NCBI GenBank assembly: GCA_964649145.1
Contig: CAZYOQ010000012.1
Location: 1-34,703, forward strand
DNA: 34,703 nt
Direction: 5' to 3'
Source: MGBC163016 sp964649145
GTDB taxonomy: Bacteria; Actinomycetota; Coriobacteriia; Coriobacteriales; Eggerthellaceae
Shown here: positions 32,803-34,703 of the stretch, piece by piece
Layout: each line of letters opens with the position of its first letter
How positions within the stretch are numbered: the first letter of the stretch is position 1
The notes under the pieces: generated by a model
Seen by the model: only the letters and a program-made list of their open reading frames with translations
What the model was told of the DNA's origin: nothing
Database searches by the model: none
Made by a program: the position numbers and the translations under genes

Positions 32803-32875
32803 CAATAAAAGGGCGTGTCGATTGGCCTTAGCTAGATGTCACCTAATTCCGGCTAACGACTATTCGAACACGCTC
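32803..32875 (-). promoter_or_regulatory. Structured terminator-like element before the AhpD/ArsS pair
   Basis: On the minus strand GCGTGTTCGA (32864-32873) pairs with TCGACACGC (32813-32821), one bulged T, enclosing an inner TTAGC/GCTAA stem (32852-32856, 32828-32832), and is followed by CCTTTTATTG. Only 22 nt then remain to the ATG, with the ribosome site inside. It could be an attenuator or riboswitch-like leader, or simply the end of a higBA transcript. No promoter is clear; TACAAT at 32904-32909 is possible. Direct repeats GCTTGACT (32939, 32952) lie further up. Confidence 0.5.
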
Positions 32876-33017
32876 TTGCGAATGCTTATAGACTACCACT
32901 ACTATTGTATGATGTCTAATAAGATCATGTGGTCATTCGCTTGACTAGTTAGCTTGACTTTAAAGGACAGCAAACCAGCTGATTTGTCTTACCTTGTTAA
33001 AAAATAAGAATCAATGT

Positions 33018-33326
33018 TCACAAACAAGCAACTACCTGTTTCCATGTTCGCATTGCATTGAGCTCATCCTTTAGTTTTTCTTTCTCGAGCTCCGTGTCAT
33101 AGGCTGCTTGGGCGCGAAGCCAATAACCATCCGAAAGCCCAAAGAAATGGCAGAGGCGCAAGTCGGTGTCAGCTGTTATAGACCTTTTTCCTGCAACAAT
33201 TTGACCAATACGTCCAGCAGGAACACCTATTTCTTTTGCAAGGCGATATTGCGATATTCCCATAGGAATAAGGAACTCTTCTTGTAAGAGTTCACCAGGT
33301 TTAATAGGATCTAAGTTCTTTGCCAT
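33018..33326 (-). CDS. higA: HigA-type antitoxin (XRE helix-turn-helix)
   Basis: 102 aa from ATG 33326 (AAAAGGTG 6 nt upstream; the alternative GTG is 9 nt earlier). The HigA signature is clear: NLDPIKPGELLQEEFLIPMGISQYRLAKEIGVP, an HTH at about 24-60 with IGQIVAGKRSITADTDLRL, then LSDGYWLRAQAAYD. It neutralises the HigB toxin and is expected to repress the shared promoter. The gene follows the toxin by 12 nt, the toxin-first order typical of hig loci; its ribosome site overlaps the higB stop. Confidence 0.93.
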   Translation of the reverse strand: MAKNLDPIKPGELLQEEFLIPMGISQYRLAKEIGVPAGRIGQIVAGKRSITADTDLRLCHFFGLSDGYWLRAQAAYDTELEKEKLKDELNAMRTWKQVVACL

Positions 33327-33338
33327 GATGCTCACCTT

Positions 33339-33617
33339 TTAATGATAGTCAACAATCTCTACTCGCTCGGCTACGCCGTGTTGCCAATAAAAACAAATAC
33401 GATATTGATCATTTATGCGAATGCTGTATTGCCCTTTTCTTTCGCCCTGCAATGCTTCCAAGCGATTCCCAGGAGGCACCTTCAGATCTGAAAGCGTTGA
33501 GGCGATTTCCAATTGTCTTAACTTACGTCGCGCGATCCTTTCGAAAGAAGAAAACTTAGACACACGAGTGCCTTCTGCAAGCAATCGCGTCTCCTTATTT
33601 CCGAATGAATTGATCAT
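33339..33617 (-). CDS. higB: HigB-type toxin (RelE superfamily mRNA interferase)
   Basis: 92 aa, normal for HigB. It shows the family core RKLRQLEIASTLSDLKVPPGNRLEAL, then GQYSIRINDQYRICFYW and a C-terminal EIVDYH. Such toxins cleave mRNA on the ribosome. There is no ribosome site before ATG 33617 and a strong promoter places transcription start at or next to the ATG, so the mRNA is probably leaderless. The operator between the boxes fits HigA autoregulation. Confidence 0.93.
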   Translation of the reverse strand: MINSFGNKETRLLAEGTRVSKFSSFERIARRKLRQLEIASTLSDLKVPPGNRLEALQGERKGQYSIRINDQYRICFYWQHGVAERVEIVDYH

Positions 33618-33623
33618 GTTCGC

Positions 33624-33652
33624 ATAATAACGTTAGACGTTATTAACGTCAA
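33624..33652 (-). promoter_or_regulatory. higBA promoter with embedded operator
   Basis: Minus strand TTGACG (33647-33652), exact 17-nt spacer, TATTAT (33624-33629). The perfect inverted repeat GACGTTA-T-TAACGTC (33636-33650) covers the spacer and part of the -35, and TAACGTTA (33628-33635) follows beside the -10. Six bases separate the -10 from the higB ATG. The promoter is therefore arranged for tight repression by HigA and leaderless translation. Confidence 0.8.
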
Positions 33653-33812
33653 ACATCATTACTTCTAGATGAATGTCTTGAATATGTGTGTGGGCCTTTA
33701 ACCTGTGCACATGAGACGAAATTATTCGTTCAACAGACCAGCATCTATCCCTAGTTTTACCGGTTCGTTTTAGTTAACTACCAGCTTTAAACTACACAAT
33801 AGCACGATCCTT

Positions 33813-33905
33813 TACCGCCATTTATATACCGTCATTGGCGGTATAAGCAATTAGAGTCTTATGTATATATCAGAAAATGGCCAGAAATGTTAAAATGTGG
33901 CCAGA
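33813..33905 (+). promoter_or_regulatory. Inverted and direct repeats upstream of the Phd-MazF module
   Basis: TACCGCCA (33813-33820) and TATACCG (33825-33831) each find an inverted partner in the same right-hand stretch TGGCGGTATA (33836-33845). Downstream, TGGCCAGA occurs twice (33878-33885, 33898-33905), 20 bp apart, about two helical turns, with palindromic TGGCCA cores. The second lies 31 bp before the antitoxin ATG. These look like operator sites for the antitoxin. A clear promoter could not be fixed. The rest of the 319-bp gap from 33618 holds the higBA promoter and otherwise featureless DNA. Confidence 0.5.
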
Positions 33906-33936
33906 TTAATTACAGCCCAAGAAATCAGGAGAAGAT

Positions 33937-34242
33937 ATGAGCCTTCCGAATGGGTCTGCCACCACAATTAGTTTCTCCCAGGCAAAAGATAATTTAAGCG
34001 CACTAACAAAACAAGCTAATGCAACAGGCATGCCTTTTGTTATTACAAAGAATAAAAAGCCGTGGGTTGAAGTAAGACCACTTTCATCTAACGTAGATAA
34101 GTCAAATAACGCTAGGGTAATTCCTTTAAAACGCACTGTGTCAATTCCAGACCTAGATGAACTTTTTAAAGATTTTGATGCCGAGAGTGCAATCATCGTC
34201 GAAGACGGTTTTGCATCACCCACAGGAAATGAAAGCATTTAA
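33937..34242 (+). CDS. Phd/YefM-family antitoxin
   Basis: 101 aa. The N-terminal DNA-binding fold is recognisable in TTISFSQAKDNLSALTKQAN...PFVITKNKKPWVEVRPL (about 9-48), the Phd/YefM pattern. The remainder is polar and acidic, the likely toxin-neutralising region. AGGAG lies 6 nt before the ATG. It ends 2 nt before the mazF-like toxin. The pairing of a Phd/YefM antitoxin with a MazF-fold toxin differs from classical MazE-MazF. Codon use is noticeably AT-rich compared with the housekeeping genes, suggesting acquisition. Confidence 0.85.
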   Translation: MSLPNGSATTISFSQAKDNLSALTKQANATGMPFVITKNKKPWVEVRPLSSNVDKSNNARVIPLKRTVSIPDLDELFKDFDAESAIIVEDGFASPTGNESI

Positions 34243-34244
34243 TT

Positions 34245-34616
34245 ATGGCTTATTCATGTGGAGATGTAGTGTGGGCAGACTTAGACCCTTCGGCTGGCCA
34301 CGAACAAACAAAACGCAGACCTCTAATTGTTGTTAGCAATAATAAATTCAATACCCACTGTAACTTAACTATGATAGTACCCATTACAAACGCTGATAAT
34401 TCCTACCCGCTTCATTTAAATATTGGTGATATACCTACAGAAGACGGAAAAGGTTCTATTAGTGGATTTGCAGAAGCCGAGCAATTAAAATCGCTTGATC
34501 TTTCAGCAAGAAACGCCATTAAAGTTGGCAGATTAAATGAAACAGGATCAGAACAGTTATTAAGTCTCGTGCTAGGGTGTTTAATCTCTCCGGAGATGTC
34601 GATTATTACTTGCTAA
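34245..34616 (+). CDS. MazF/PemK-family endoribonuclease toxin
   Basis: 123 aa, typical. Core motifs: CGDVVWADLDPSAGHEQTKRRP (the conserved G-x-E-Q...RRP with the catalytic Arg region), LIVVSNNKFN, TMIVPITNAD and EAEQLKSLDLSAR. MazF toxins cut single-stranded mRNA at short sites. It starts 2 nt after the antitoxin stop with only a distant ribosome site, so it depends on translation coupling, giving less toxin than antitoxin. AT-rich like its partner. Confidence 0.9.
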   Translation: MAYSCGDVVWADLDPSAGHEQTKRRPLIVVSNNKFNTHCNLTMIVPITNADNSYPLHLNIGDIPTEDGKGSISGFAEAEQLKSLDLSARNAIKVGRLNETGSEQLLSLVLGCLISPEMSIITC

Positions 34617-34703
34617 GTCAAACGAAAAAGCCTAAACCAAACGAATTATTTGGGATATAGGTCAAAAAGTGTGTCTATATAACGCTTCTTTTCCCAGTTC
34701 AGA
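34617..34703. other. Trailing 87 bp without recognisable feature
   Basis: AT-rich DNA after the MazF stop up to the window edge. I see no terminator hairpin or gene start. Confidence 0.5.

Noticed and set aside
33653..33936. CRISPR or mobile element in the repeat-containing gap between the two toxin-antitoxin modules
   Set aside because: Repeats are few and short, without regular spacers or a transposase; operator sites explain them better.

Overview
The window is about 34.7 kb of bacterial chromosome with moderate GC and dense housekeeping genes, nearly all on the minus strand. The gene set suggests an anaerobic actinobacterium, most likely a coriobacterium. It has mreB/mreC, long SerA with an ACT domain, a dihydroxyacid dehydratase of the oxygen-sensitive [4Fe-4S] type, GTG/TTG-tolerant starts and at least one promoter that looks leaderless. 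That placement is inference; no rRNA is present to confirm it.

Layout, left to right. 1-2.2 kb: mreC (cut by the window edge) and mreB (cell shape). 2.26-6.6 kb: serC-serA-leuA, read leftward (serine synthesis and the first step of leucine synthesis). 6.8-10 kb: pntA-pntB, the proton-pumping transhydrogenase. 10-15.5 kb: ilvD-ilvB-ilvN-ilvC (isoleucine/valine pathway), preceded by a roughly 290-nt structured leader with its own promoter and terminator. 15.9-18.7 kb: prfA-prmC-purine nucleoside phosphorylase. 18.8-28.5 kb: trxA, thrS, a membrane zinc-ribbon protein, valS, clpX, clpP and tig. 28.55 kb: a plus-strand tRNA-Leu(UAG). 28.75-31.3 kb: sstT (serine/threonine uptake) and, divergently, pdxY (pyridoxal/pyridoxamine kinase). 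31.4-32.8 kb: an AhpD-like protein plus an ArsS-family radical SAM protein. 33.0-34.6 kb: two toxin-antitoxin modules, higBA and a Phd/YefM-MazF pair, in more AT-rich DNA.

The genes form a coherent metabolic block. PntAB can supply the NADPH used by IlvC, SerC needs the PLP that PdxY salvages, SstT imports serine, and ValS and ThrS charge tRNAs with amino acids from these or related pathways. ThrS-ValS-ClpXP-Tig form a synthesis and quality-control block.

The two runs of 100 N are assembly joins. Each is flanked by an exact 55-bp duplication; removing one copy plus the Ns restores pntB to a single reading frame. The most interesting regions are the ilvD leader RNA (complementary loops and a duplicated 12-mer that overlaps the terminator), a structured terminator-like element before the AhpD/radical SAM pair, and the compact higBA promoter-operator.
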